A stretch of 26,583 nt of DNA from GCA-002790615 sp964438025 (GTDB taxonomy: Bacteria > Patescibacteriota > Minisyncoccia > Moranbacterales > UBA2206), in the NCBI GenBank assembly GCA_964438025.1, contig CAYTIK010000012.1:1-26583 (forward strand), given 5' to 3'. The notes under the pieces were generated by a model. It was given only the letters and a program-made list of their open reading frames with translations. It was not told the origin of the DNA and ran no database searches. Below are positions 16,376 to 25,241 of this stretch, piece after piece. Position 1 is the first letter of the stretch. Each line of letters starts with the position of its first letter. The position numbers and the translations under genes were made by a program.

Positions 16376-18754
16376 ATGAGGTATTCATTTAATTGGCTCA
16401 AGGAAATATCGGGAACGACATCAACTGTCCAGAAAGTGGTTGAAAATTTGACCATGAAGTCTTTTGAAGTGGAAAACTTGGAACATATCGGAAATAAATT
16501 GGACGGGGTGATTATAGGAAAAATTCTGGAAATTAAAAAACATCCCAATGCAGATAAATTGCAAATAGCCAGAGTAGACGTAGGCACGAAAAAATTAGAT
16601 ATAATTTGCGGAGCGCCCAATATCCAAATCGGCCAAAAAGTTCCAATCGCGCTTTTGGGGGCGAAGCTTCCAAATGGAGAAATTAAGGAAATAGAAATTC
16701 GCGGTATAAAATCTTATGGAATGCTCTGTGCGGAAGATGAATTAGGATTAGGCAATAATCACAGCGGGATTATGATTTTAGATGCTAAAAGTAAAATTGG
16801 TTCGCCTTTTTCCAAAGAAATGGAACTCGAGGATGATCTTTTTGAAATAAAAGTTCTTCCCGATAGGGGGCATGATGCACAAAGCCATGTTGGTGTAGCC
16901 AGAGAAATTTGTGTTTTAGAAGGTAGAAAATTAAAAGATACTTTAAAAATTCCTGAAATCAAATCCTCGCAAAAATTAAAAGTCGCTATCAACGACAAGG
17001 ATTTGTGTGCGCGTTATCTGGGAGTGGTTATGGAAAATGTAGTCGTAAAGGAATCTCCCCTGTGGTTAAAATCTAGATTACTAACCTGCGGTTTCCGGCC
17101 AATAAATAATATTGTGGATGCAACTAATTATATAATGCTTGAGCTGGGTCAACCGCTGCATGCTTTTGATTTTGATTTAATTAAATTAGCTGACCAAAAA
17201 GCCGAAATTATTGTCAGAAGAGCGAAAAAAGAAGAAAAAATTACACTCTTAGATGAAACAGAAAAGATTTTAGACCAAAACGACCTCTTAATTACCAATA
17301 ATAAAGAAGCGTTGGCCATTGCCGGCATTATGGGTGGTTTGCATAGTGGTATTAATGAAAAAACCCAGATGATTGTTCTGGAAAGCGCCAATTTTAACGC
17401 CACGGCGATTCGCAAAACCAGAACTAAATTAAACTTAAAAACTGACGCTTCCGACCGTTTTGAAAAAGATATCGATCCCAATCTGGCGGAAAAAGCTATG
17501 GCGCGCGTGATAGAAATAATCCAGAAAACAGCCGGCGGAAAAGTCGAGGGATTAGTGGACGTTTATCCGAAGAAAATTAAGCCCTGGAAAATTAAATTGG
17601 ATTTGAATTACGTCAACAAATTATTGGGAGAAAAAATTCCCGGAAAAGTTGTTACAAAAATCCTTAATTTATTAGAAATCAAAACTTCTGGAAGGGGGGA
17701 TTATCTCTTGGCAGAAATTCCGACCGTACGAATTGATCTTAAAACCCAAGAAGATTTGATCGAAGAAATTGGCCGAATTTATGGTTATGACAAAATTCGA
17801 CCGCAAGCGCCTAAGGTGCATCTTAAACCTGCTCCGGTCAACGAGCAATTAGTGTTTGAAAAAACAGTTAAAAATATTTTAGCGGGTTTAGGTTTTGATG
17901 AGATTTATAATTATTCTTTTTATGGTTTTCGCGAAGCCGAGATGGCCGGTTTGGAAGCTGACAATCATTGGGAATTAGAAAATCCGATGAATCCTGAGCA
18001 AGCCTTGATGCGCGTAAGTCTGATTCCTAATTTGCTCAAAAATATTCACGAAAATCTTAAGTACTTTAAAGAATTATCCATTTTTGAAGCCGGCCGGATT
18101 TATCTCCAAAGCCCAAATGTTTTACCACAAGAGAAAAGGATGCTGGTGGGCGCAATAGTCTTGGAAAAAACCAAATCAGCAGAAAATTTTTATGCCAGCA
18201 AAGGATTTGTTGATTCTTTATTTTCCCGTTTAGGCATTGCGGATTATTATTATGATACTTTTGAAGCTCAATCGGAAGAAAAATCACTTTATCTCTGGCA
18301 CCGCAGCCGCATGGCGGAAATAAAAGTTACCGGTCAAAAAGAATCTGTCGGTTTTGTCGGAGAAATCAATCCATTGGTGTTGGCTAATTTTGATATAGAA
18401 AAAAGAGTGGCCGTTTTTGAATTAGATTTGGAAAAATTACAAAAAGCCTCGGAAATGGAAAGAGAATTTGAACCCATCAGTAAATTTCCGGAAATTACGC
18501 GGGATATTTCTCTGCTATCCGAAACCGGCGTCACGGTGGATGATATTTTGAAAGTCATCCAAAAAGCCGGCGGAGATTTGGTTTTAGATGTGGATTTGTT
18601 TGATATTTTCGAAAAAGACGGAAAAACTAGTTATGCTTTTCATTTAATCTTTGGCTCAAAACAAAGAACGCTGGCCGGCGCGGAAGTGGAAGTTATTATG
18701 AGCCGCCTAATTTCCGAACTGCAAAAAAGCCTTAAAGTGAGTATTCGACAATAA
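16376..18754 (+). CDS. pheT: Phenylalanyl-tRNA synthetase beta subunit
   Basis: 792 aa, full length. An N-terminal EMAP-like tRNA-binding domain (about 43-150) contains GKILEIKKHPNADKLQIARV. Next come the B3/B4 editing region (about 205-380), the B5 domain (about 405-475), the catalytic-like module (about 490-680), and a C-terminal FDX-ACB anticodon-binding domain (about 700-792, KFPEITRDISLL). It forms an alpha2-beta2 enzyme with PheS and clears Tyr mischarged on tRNA-Phe. It starts 2 nt after the pheS stop, so the pair is translationally coupled. Confidence 0.96.
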   Translation: MRYSFNWLKEISGTTSTVQKVVENLTMKSFEVENLEHIGNKLDGVIIGKILEIKKHPNADKLQIARVDVGTKKLDIICGAPNIQIGQKVPIALLGAKLPNGEIKEIEIRGIKSYGMLCAEDELGLGNNHSGIMILDAKSKIGSPFSKEMELEDDLFEIKVLPDRGHDAQSHVGVAREICVLEGRKLKDTLKIPEIKSSQKLKVAINDKDLCARYLGVVMENVVVKESPLWLKSRLLTCGFRPINNIVDATNYIMLELGQPLHAFDFDLIKLADQKAEIIVRRAKKEEKITLLDETEKILDQNDLLITNNKEALAIAGIMGGLHSGINEKTQMIVLESANFNATAIRKTRTKLNLKTDASDRFEKDIDPNLAEKAMARVIEIIQKTAGGKVEGLVDVYPKKIKPWKIKLDLNYVNKLLGEKIPGKVVTKILNLLEIKTSGRGDYLLAEIPTVRIDLKTQEDLIEEIGRIYGYDKIRPQAPKVHLKPAPVNEQLVFEKTVKNILAGLGFDEIYNYSFYGFREAEMAGLEADNHWELENPMNPEQALMRVSLIPNLLKNIHENLKYFKELSIFEAGRIYLQSPNVLPQEKRMLVGAIVLEKTKSAENFYASKGFVDSLFSRLGIADYYYDTFEAQSEEKSLYLWHRSRMAEIKVTGQKESVGFVGEINPLVLANFDIEKRVAVFELDLEKLQKASEMEREFEPISKFPEITRDISLLSETGVTVDDILKVIQKAGGDLVLDVDLFDIFEKDGKTSYAFHLIFGSKQRTLAGAEVEVIMSRLISELQKSLKVSIRQ

Positions 18755-18790
18755 CAAGGGCTTATTTAAGCCAAATATATGCAAAATAAT

Positions 18791-18819
18791 TTGACAAAAG
18801 TTTAAAAATAAACTATTAT
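18791..18819 (+). promoter_or_regulatory. rnpB promoter
   Basis: Near-consensus TTGACA (18791-18796), 17-nt spacer, TATTAT (18814-18819). It predicts a transcript start near 18826, about 67 nt before the P1 helix, so the RNA probably has a leader that is trimmed. Confidence 0.75.
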
Positions 18820-18892
18820 TTAACCTGGAATAACTCCCGTAAAGTGCAAGAAAATCCTCGCCAAAGCGGGACAAGTTAACAATCAAACCCAG

Positions 18893-19468
18893 TTTTATCA
18901 AGATAGGCTGGACAATCGCCCCGTCGCTCACGAGCGACAGGGAGGAAAGTCCGGACATCACGCCACGCTTAGCGTGGTAAAAGGTAATGGATAACGTCCA
19001 CCCGATAAATTGCTAGATTTATTGAGGGAGAGCGCCACAGAGACAATACTATCCGTCGAAGGGCCCAGCACCTTTTTTGAGAATAATTTTCTCTAATTTA
19101 TAGCTTTGAGGAACAAACGGCTCCGCCTTAGCTACAAGTTAGTTTAAATTATTACTGAAAAAGGTGTATGGGTTCTCGATTTTGTTCCTCTGACATTATG
19201 CCAGAGACAAAAGCGGAAAAAGGTGAAAAGTGTGCCGAGGTTTGAGTTCGCTTTATCAGCTGATTAGCGAAATTATGAGCTACGGCAGTTCTTGGCCAGC
19301 GATGGCCAATGATGGCAAGCCCTACCTGATGCAAGGCCGTATCCACTGCTGTGCAGTGGGAGTGCCGCTTGATCCCGATAGTAATATCGGGACTAGATAA
19401 ATGATTGTCTCCTTTCCGCCTAAGGCGGATTGGAACAGAATCCGGCTTATAGGCTTATCTTGATAAAA
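18893..19468 (+). ncRNA. rnpB: RNase P RNA, class A-like, expanded
   Basis: The catalytic RNA that matures tRNA 5' ends. P1 is TTTTATCAAGATA (18893-18905) pairing with TATCTTGATAAAA (19456-19468). The universal block GAGGAAAGTCCGGAC is at 18942-18956, CACAGAGACAATAC at about 19036, GGTGAAAAG at 19222-19230, GCAAGGCC, ACTAGATAAATGATTGTC and the 3' block ACAGAATCCGGCTTAT near 19435-19450. At about 576 nt it is longer than usual (350-450). Most of the excess is between 19050 and 19220, with stem CACCTTTTT/AAAAAGGTG (19069-19077 with 19158-19166) and a second hairpin around 19176-19212. No tRNA or protein gene overlaps it. Confidence 0.93.
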
Positions 19469-19498
19469 TTGCGTTTGATTTTTTAGTAAAACTATTTT

Positions 19499-20920
19499 AT
19501 GAAAAAATCCGAATTATTTTTCAGTGCTATCCAAGTTCCGGTGGATTTTTTAATGATAGTGCTTGCCGCTATTTCCGCTTTCTCCATTAGGAATTTTCCA
19601 CAAATTATAACCCTCAAGCCTTTATTGTATAATTTTCCCTTTGAGGCATATATCAAAGTTGTTTTAATAACCGTGCCTTTTTTTATTTTGATCTATGCCT
19701 TAGAAGGATTATACAGTATTAAGGTCACTAAAAAATTCTGGAAAGAAGCGATAAAGGTTTTTGCGGCTACCTCTATCGGCTTAATTATTATTATTGTTAC
19801 CATCTTTTTAAAAAGAGAATGGTTTTCTTCACGTTTTATCATCCTGGCCGCTTGGGGATTGGCCACTTTTTACGTCATTTTGGCCCGCTATGTCTTGCAA
19901 TTGATCCAAAGATATCTTTTGCGCCGGCGGGGTATCGGTGTCCACCGCATCCTTTTAATCGGATATAACGGAAAATTAAGCGCTATTGATAAGCTGATTC
20001 GGCAAAACAAAAACTTAGGCTATCAAGTCATCGGCCAGATTGATTCCACGCACATACGGGATATCAAAGAAATTCGGGAGAAAAAAGGTATTGATGAAAT
20101 TATTCTCTGCGAGCCGTCCATTACGGACGAAGAACAGGAAAAACTGATCGATTATTGCGCCATTAATAATATTGTTTATAAGTATATTGCCACCACTTTG
20201 CAGACTTCCAATATGAAGTTGAGTGTTTTAGGTGACGAACCGATTATTGAGGTCCAGCACACGCCTTTAGATGGCTGGGGGCGCATCTTAAAAAGGGTCT
20301 TTGATATAGTGGTTTCAATTTTGGGAATTATTTTAACCGCCCCTATTATGCTTCTGACCTTCTTGGCTATCTGGATTGAAGACCGCGGCTGCGGACCGAT
20401 AATTTACAAAAATCAGCGGATCGGCGATAATGGCAAGAAAATTTTTGTCTATAAGTTCCGCTACATGCAATGGAAGTATTGTATTACGAAAGAAAATCCG
20501 CATTTGGAAGAAGCGATAAAATTTGAAAAAGATTTGATTAAAAATCAAAGTATCCGCCGCGGACCATTATATAAAATCAGGGATGATCCGCGAAAAACGC
20601 ATGTGGGTAAGTTTATTGAAAGATTTTCGATTGATGAACTGCCGCAATTCTTTAATGTTTTTTTGGGTAATATGAGCATGGTCGGTCCGCGGCCGCATCA
20701 GGAAAGGGAAGTGGAGAAATATATGGAATACCACCGCCGTTTATTGACCATCAAGCCAGGCATTACTGGCATGGCGCAAATTTCTGGCCGCTCAGATCTG
20801 GATTTTGAAAAAGAATACAAATTAGACTTATATTACATCGAAAATTGGTCGTTGTGGCTGGATATTCAAATTTGTTTTAAAACTATCGGCGTACTGTTTA
20901 AAAAAAGAAAGAATTTATAG
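19499..20920 (+). CDS. Polyprenyl-phosphate sugar-1-phosphate transferase (WbaP/WcaJ-like)
   Basis: 473 aa. It begins the polysaccharide cluster by moving a sugar phosphate from a nucleotide sugar to undecaprenyl phosphate at the membrane. Four N-terminal membrane segments (about 13-30, 50-70, 87-106, 113-135) are followed by a Rossmann-like middle domain (about 145-245). The C-terminal bacterial sugar transferase domain starts with membrane hairpin VFDIVVSILGIILTAPIMLL and carries KFRYMQ, IERFSIDELPQFFNV, GNMSMVGPRPH and KPGITGMAQISGR. The donor sugar cannot be read from sequence. An intrinsic terminator follows, so it may be its own unit. Confidence 0.92.
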   Translation: MKKSELFFSAIQVPVDFLMIVLAAISAFSIRNFPQIITLKPLLYNFPFEAYIKVVLITVPFFILIYALEGLYSIKVTKKFWKEAIKVFAATSIGLIIIIVTIFLKREWFSSRFIILAAWGLATFYVILARYVLQLIQRYLLRRRGIGVHRILLIGYNGKLSAIDKLIRQNKNLGYQVIGQIDSTHIRDIKEIREKKGIDEIILCEPSITDEEQEKLIDYCAINNIVYKYIATTLQTSNMKLSVLGDEPIIEVQHTPLDGWGRILKRVFDIVVSILGIILTAPIMLLTFLAIWIEDRGCGPIIYKNQRIGDNGKKIFVYKFRYMQWKYCITKENPHLEEAIKFEKDLIKNQSIRRGPLYKIRDDPRKTHVGKFIERFSIDELPQFFNVFLGNMSMVGPRPHQEREVEKYMEYHRRLLTIKPGITGMAQISGRSDLDFEKEYKLDLYYIENWSLWLDIQICFKTIGVLFKKRKNL

Positions 20921-20936
20921 ACCCTCTGTTTAATTT

Positions 20937-20966
20937 AAAACTTCTTAAAAAAGAAGTTTTTTATTT
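20937..20966 (+). terminator. Intrinsic terminator after the sugar-phosphate transferase
   Basis: AAAACTTCTT (20937-20946) pairs with AAGAAGTTTT (20951-20960) around AAAA and is followed by TTATTT. Confidence 0.82.
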
Positions 20967-20993
20967 GTCTAAAAACGAGAAAAAGGCTAGAAT
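20965..20993 (+). promoter_or_regulatory. Promoter giving a nearly leaderless transcript
   Basis: TTGTCT (20965-20970), 17-nt spacer, TAGAAT (20988-20993). The start codon at 21000 lies only 6 nt past the -10, so the mRNA should begin at or next to the ATG. Confidence 0.65.
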
Positions 20994-20999
20994 AAAGCT

Positions 21000-22103
21000 A
21001 TGAAAATCGCCTTAGTCCATGATTATTTGGTCCAATATGGCGGCGCGGAAAGGGTTTTAGAGTGCTTTACTGAGCTTTTTCCCTATGCGCCGATTTATAC
21101 CTTGGTTTACGACCAGGAAGCTATGCATGGTGTTTTTGCCAACAAGGATATCCGGACTTCTTTTATCCAAAAAATACCCTGGGCGCGGAAAAAACACCGC
21201 CTTTTCCCCCAACTCATGCCGATGGCGATCGAGCAATTTGATTTTTCGCAGTATGATATCGTCCTTTCGGATTCTTCCAGCTACGCTAAGGGCATTATCA
21301 CTGGCCCGGAAACCTTGCACATTTCCTATATCCATACGCCGATGCGTTATGCCTGGGATGATTGCCAAAAATACACCAGTGATTTTTATTTTCCGGCTTT
21401 GATAAAAAAATTAGTGCCTTTTGTGATGAATTATATCCGGATTTGGGATCGAGTTAGCATCGAAAGAGTGGATAAGATAATTGCTAATTCTAACTTTGTG
21501 GCCCGGCGGATAAAGAAATATTATAAAAAAGACAGCTTGGTTATTCATCCGCCAGTAAACATTCGTCAGTTTCATTTAAGTTCTAAGCAAGAAGACTACT
21601 TTTTAATGGTTGGCCGGCTGCTGGCTTACAAGCGGCACGACATTGCCATTGAAGCTTTTAATCAATTAGGTTTAAAATTGAAAATAATCGGCCGGGGTCC
21701 GGAATTGACCAAACTTAAAAAAATGGCCAAATCCAATATTGAATTTTTAGGCCGGGTAGATGATGAAAAATTAGCCAATTATTATGCCAAGTGCCAAGCT
21801 TTTATTTTTCCCCAAGAAGAAGATTTTGGGATTGTGGCTATGGAAGCATTAGCGGCCGGCCGTCCCGTCATTGCCTATCACGGCGGAGATATTCCGGAAC
21901 ATTTGGAAGAGGGGAAGACCGGATTATTTTTTGAAAAACAAGCCAATCGGGATATTGCGGAAGCAGTAAAAAAATTCCAAACATTAACCTTTGATCCGAC
22001 GTATATCCGCCGGCAAGCGGAAAAATTTGACAGGGAGGTATTTAAGGCTAAAATACTACAATACGTGATGGAAGAATTGAATAAACATAAATTAAAACAT
22101 TAA
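21000..22103 (+). CDS. GT4-family glycosyltransferase
   Basis: 367 aa with a GT-B fold. The N-terminal domain begins MKIALVHDYLVQYGGAERV (acceptor side, GGAERV loop). The C-terminal donor domain has LMVGRLLAYKRHDIAIEAF (about residues 201-219), FLGRVDDEKL, and the retaining EX7E-type motif EDFGIVAMEALAAGRPVIAY (about 273-292). The style resembles WbaZ-type mannosyltransferases, but sugar and linkage are unknown. It acts at the inner membrane face on lipid-linked sugar. The following gene begins 3 nt after its stop. Confidence 0.88.
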   Translation: MKIALVHDYLVQYGGAERVLECFTELFPYAPIYTLVYDQEAMHGVFANKDIRTSFIQKIPWARKKHRLFPQLMPMAIEQFDFSQYDIVLSDSSSYAKGIITGPETLHISYIHTPMRYAWDDCQKYTSDFYFPALIKKLVPFVMNYIRIWDRVSIERVDKIIANSNFVARRIKKYYKKDSLVIHPPVNIRQFHLSSKQEDYFLMVGRLLAYKRHDIAIEAFNQLGLKLKIIGRGPELTKLKKMAKSNIEFLGRVDDEKLANYYAKCQAFIFPQEEDFGIVAMEALAAGRPVIAYHGGDIPEHLEEGKTGLFFEKQANRDIAEAVKKFQTLTFDPTYIRRQAEKFDREVFKAKILQYVMEELNKHKLKH

Positions 22104-22106
22104 ACT

Positions 22107-22712
22107 ATGGAACTCAAGGAATATTTAGCTATTATTAAGGCTGATTTCAAACTTTTTGGCAGTATCATTGCTATTATTATTTTGGCTAGTTTTGGCTATT
22201 TTTACCTCAAGCCTATAAGTTATGAAGCTTCTTTAATTTTAAATATTACCCGCAATGGAGCGCAAAAATCAGATCAGTACAAATTTGATGATTTTTACCG
22301 TTTACAAGCGGATGAAAAATTCGCCGAAACATTAGTCCAATGGATAAAGAGCCCGCGTCTAGCTTTGGACATTTGGACTGCATCGGGCAATAACCCGAAA
22401 AATTTAAGCTTAAAACAATTATCTAAATTATTTAAAGTGGAAAAGCTTTCTTCCCAAATTGTTTCCGTCAAATTTTCCACCGCTAATCCGGAAACGGCCA
22501 AAAAGTTAGCGGATTCTGTCGTGGAAATAATCTCCCAAGAAACAGCCACGCTTAACAAGAATCAGCAAGAGGAAAATTGGTTTCAAGTCGTGGCACTTAA
22601 TCCGGTTATTTTAATTTCTAGAGTTAATCCTTTGTTACTTTTCTTGGCTTCCTTGGTCATGGGAATTTTTTTAGGTTTTTGGATTGTTTTAGTCAGACAT
22701 TATTTGAAATAA
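22107..22712 (+). CDS. Wzz-like chain-length/co-polymerase protein
   Basis: 201 aa with the two-pass Wzz plan: an N-terminal membrane segment (about 18-34, IIAIIILASFGYFYL), an extracytoplasmic helical domain, and a C-terminal membrane segment (about 176-197, LLLFLASLVMGIFLGFWIVL). No kinase domain is attached. It is shorter than enterobacterial Wzz, so the outer domain is reduced. It probably sets polymer length or organises export; the architecture supports the class but not the specific role. It lies 3 nt after one glycosyltransferase and 11 nt before the next. Confidence 0.72.
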   Translation: MELKEYLAIIKADFKLFGSIIAIIILASFGYFYLKPISYEASLILNITRNGAQKSDQYKFDDFYRLQADEKFAETLVQWIKSPRLALDIWTASGNNPKNLSLKQLSKLFKVEKLSSQIVSVKFSTANPETAKKLADSVVEIISQETATLNKNQQEENWFQVVALNPVILISRVNPLLLFLASLVMGIFLGFWIVLVRHYLK

Positions 22713-22723
22713 AATAGACCAGC

Positions 22724-23896
22724 ATGGTAAGGATTGGTATTGATGTCAGATGTTTAGCAGAAGGCCGAAGGACCGGAGTAGAGGAGTATACACTTAATCT
22801 TCTTAAGGAGGTATTCCGTCTGGATACGCAAAACGAGTATCGGCTTTTTTTTAATTCCTGGAAAAATTCCCGGGCGGATTTAAGTTGGTTGGAAGAATTT
22901 CCCCAAGTAAAATTGTATAAATTTAAAATTCCCAACAAAATTTTAAATCTCTGTTTTTGGTATTTCAACTGGCCGAAGATTGATAAAATGCTAGGCGGCA
23001 TGGATGTTTTTTTCATGCCTAATTTAACTTTTGCCGCCTTAAGCCGGAAAACTAAGCTAATTTTGACAGTGCACGATCTTTCTTTTGCAAGATATCCGGA
23101 AATGTTTTCCTGGAAGAGAAAATTGTGGCATTATTTAGTGCAACCGCAAAAACTTTGCCAGCAGGCGGATAATGTAATCGCCGTTTCCCAATCAACTAAG
23201 AATGATTTGATTGGTTTATATAAAATAGCTCCGGAAAAAATCAGTGTAATTTATAGCGGTCTCTCGGACAAGTTTAGAGTGATTGACCGGAATGACAAAC
23301 AATTAATCGCTGTCAAAGAAAAATATCAATTACCTTACCGCTTTATCCTATATTTGGGCACTATCGAGCCGCGAAAAAATATAATTTCTCTGATTAGAGC
23401 TTTTAATCAATTAAAAAGTCAGGCACAAGCGGAAAATGATGAAGATTTAATTAAATATAAATTGGTAATTGCCGGACAAGCAGGCTGGTTGATGAAAAAA
23501 ATATTGGCTGAAATTAATATTTCACCTTTTCGCGAAGATATTTTAAAAATCAATCCGGTGGCGGAAGAAGATAAGGAATATTTTTATAATTTAGCCTCCT
23601 TATTTGTCTATCCGTCTTTTTTTGAAGGTTTTGGTTTTCCGCCATTGGAAGCGATGCGTTGCGGCGTGCCGGCTATTACTTCCAATTCATCTTCCATGCC
23701 CGAAGTAATAAATGGCGGGGGAATAATGATTGATCCCGACCGGCCCTCTGAAATCGCCATGGCGATGCGAGAAATCTTGACTGATAAGATTTTACGCGAA
23801 AAATTTATCCAGAAAGGTCTGGAACAATCCCAAAAATTTAATTGGCCAAAATCAGCGAAAAAATTTAAGCAATTGCTTAAGCAAGTACTCGAGTAA
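22724..23896 (+). CDS. GT4-family glycosyltransferase
   Basis: 390 aa, GT-B. It starts MVRIGIDVRCLAEGRRTGVEEY with the GVE-Y acceptor loop, then VHDLSFARYPEMFSW and VIAVSQSTKNDLIGLY. The donor domain has YLGTIEPRKNIISLIRAF and FFEGFGFPPLEAMRCGVPAI (EX7E motif). It is a paralogue of the next enzyme. Sugar unknown. It lies 11 nt after the Wzz-like gene, probably in the same operon from 20965. A 211-nt gap with a weak hairpin follows. Confidence 0.88.
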   Translation: MVRIGIDVRCLAEGRRTGVEEYTLNLLKEVFRLDTQNEYRLFFNSWKNSRADLSWLEEFPQVKLYKFKIPNKILNLCFWYFNWPKIDKMLGGMDVFFMPNLTFAALSRKTKLILTVHDLSFARYPEMFSWKRKLWHYLVQPQKLCQQADNVIAVSQSTKNDLIGLYKIAPEKISVIYSGLSDKFRVIDRNDKQLIAVKEKYQLPYRFILYLGTIEPRKNIISLIRAFNQLKSQAQAENDEDLIKYKLVIAGQAGWLMKKILAEINISPFREDILKINPVAEEDKEYFYNLASLFVYPSFFEGFGFPPLEAMRCGVPAITSNSSSMPEVINGGGIMIDPDRPSEIAMAMREILTDKILREKFIQKGLEQSQKFNWPKSAKKFKQLLKQVLE

Positions 23897-23924
23897 GTAC
23901 TAATATATACATATCTATCCTTAA

Positions 23925-23950
23925 ATACTGGAGTATACCAGTATAGTTTT
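23925..23950 (+). terminator. Weak hairpin, possible terminator
   Basis: ATACTGG (23925-23931) pairs with CCAGTAT (23938-23944), followed by AGTTTT. It lies 29 nt after a stop codon and before a new promoter. Confidence 0.35.
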
Positions 23951-24090
23951 GTACGAAGAATATAAAGATAAAGAAGCTTCGAATCTTGTTGAAGTCTGAC
24001 TTTAGTAAAAAATTAAAAACTTCCAGGGTTATAAGGGTTGTGAGTATAAATATTGCAACTTTTTTTTGATGATGATTTTCTCTAATTTAG

Positions 24091-24099
24091 TGCTATAAT
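24091..24099 (+). promoter_or_regulatory. Extended -10 promoter close to the start codon
   Basis: TG-C-TATAAT (24091-24099) is an extended -10 element. No good -35 is visible. The start codon at 24108 is 8 nt away, which implies a leaderless or nearly leaderless mRNA. Confidence 0.55.
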
Positions 24100-24107
24100 G
24101 AGCTCAT

Positions 24108-25241
24108 ATGCGCATTGGAATCGACGCCCGTTTTTATGGTTCAACTGGCAAGGGTTTGGGCCGTTATACGGAGAAATTAATTCAGAATTTAGAAAAAATT
24201 GACGCTCAAGGCGGAAATCAGTATTTTATTTTTTTATCCCCAGAAGGCTGGGCTGAATATCGACCGCAAAATAAAAATTTTCATCCGATCTTGGCTGATT
24301 ATAAATGGTATTCTTTGGCAGAACAGCTCTATCTGCCCGGCCTTCTAAATAAATATCATCTCGACTTGGTTCATTTCCCGCATTTTAATGTGCCGCTTGG
24401 TTACCGGAAGAAATTTGTGGTCACTATCCATGATTTAATTTTATTGCATTTTCCGACTTTACGGGGAACGATGCTTAATTTTTTCTTTTATTGGTTTAAA
24501 TTTTGGATATATAGGATAGTCATTTATTTGGCGATTAAACGTTCAGAAAAAATTATTACCGTTTCTCAGTTCACTAAAAAAGATATTTTAGCCAATTATT
24601 CCATCGATCCGCAAAAAATTGCCGTGACTTATGAATCCTGTGATGATTTTTGCAATTTTTCTTCCGAAAAAGAGGAACAAATATTGAAAAAGTATGCTAT
24701 AATAAAGCCGTATCTTCTCTATGTGGGCAACGCTTATCCACATAAAAATTTAGAGAAGCTGATTTTGGCTTTTAGCGGATTAAAGGAAAAAATAGCCGAT
24801 GTTAATTTAGTGTTGGTCGGAAAAGAAGATTATTTTTTTCAAAAATTAAAACAGACTGTTGCGGAAAAAAAACAAAGCACGGGTATAATTTTTACCGGCT
24901 TTATCCCAGACCAAGAATTAGATATTGTTTATAAAAATGCTTGTGTTTATGTCTTTCCTTCGCTCTATGAAGGTTTCGGTCTGCCGCCACTCGAAGCCAT
25001 GGCTAAAGGCGTGCCAGTAGCTTCTTCAAACCATCCCTGCATGCAAGAAATTTTAGGAGAGAGCGCTTTTTATTTCGACGCTAAGGATGACGATATTATG
25101 GCGGAAAAATTAAAAGAAATTATTAGCAATTCGGAATTAAGAGAACGGCTAATTCAAAAAGGTTACGCGCAAATAAAAAAATACAGTTGGCAGGTGATGG
25201 CAGAAAAAACTTTGGATATCTATAAAAACAATGGCATTTAA
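24108..25241 (+). CDS. GT4-family glycosyltransferase
   Basis: 377 aa, GT-B. The start MRIGIDARFYGSTGKGLGRY carries the glycine-rich acceptor loop. TIHDLILLHFPTLRG and ITVSQFTKKDIL follow. The donor domain has LLYVGNAYPHKNLEKLILAF and LYEGFGLPPLEAMAKGVPVA (EX7E motif). It is similar in layout to the enzyme at 22724-23896, so the two probably add successive sugars. It overlaps the next gene by 11 nt. Confidence 0.88.
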   Translation: MRIGIDARFYGSTGKGLGRYTEKLIQNLEKIDAQGGNQYFIFLSPEGWAEYRPQNKNFHPILADYKWYSLAEQLYLPGLLNKYHLDLVHFPHFNVPLGYRKKFVVTIHDLILLHFPTLRGTMLNFFFYWFKFWIYRIVIYLAIKRSEKIITVSQFTKKDILANYSIDPQKIAVTYESCDDFCNFSSEKEEQILKKYAIIKPYLLYVGNAYPHKNLEKLILAFSGLKEKIADVNLVLVGKEDYFFQKLKQTVAEKKQSTGIIFTGFIPDQELDIVYKNACVYVFPSLYEGFGLPPLEAMAKGVPVASSNHPCMQEILGESAFYFDAKDDDIMAEKLKEIISNSELRERLIQKGYAQIKKYSWQVMAEKTLDIYKNNGI

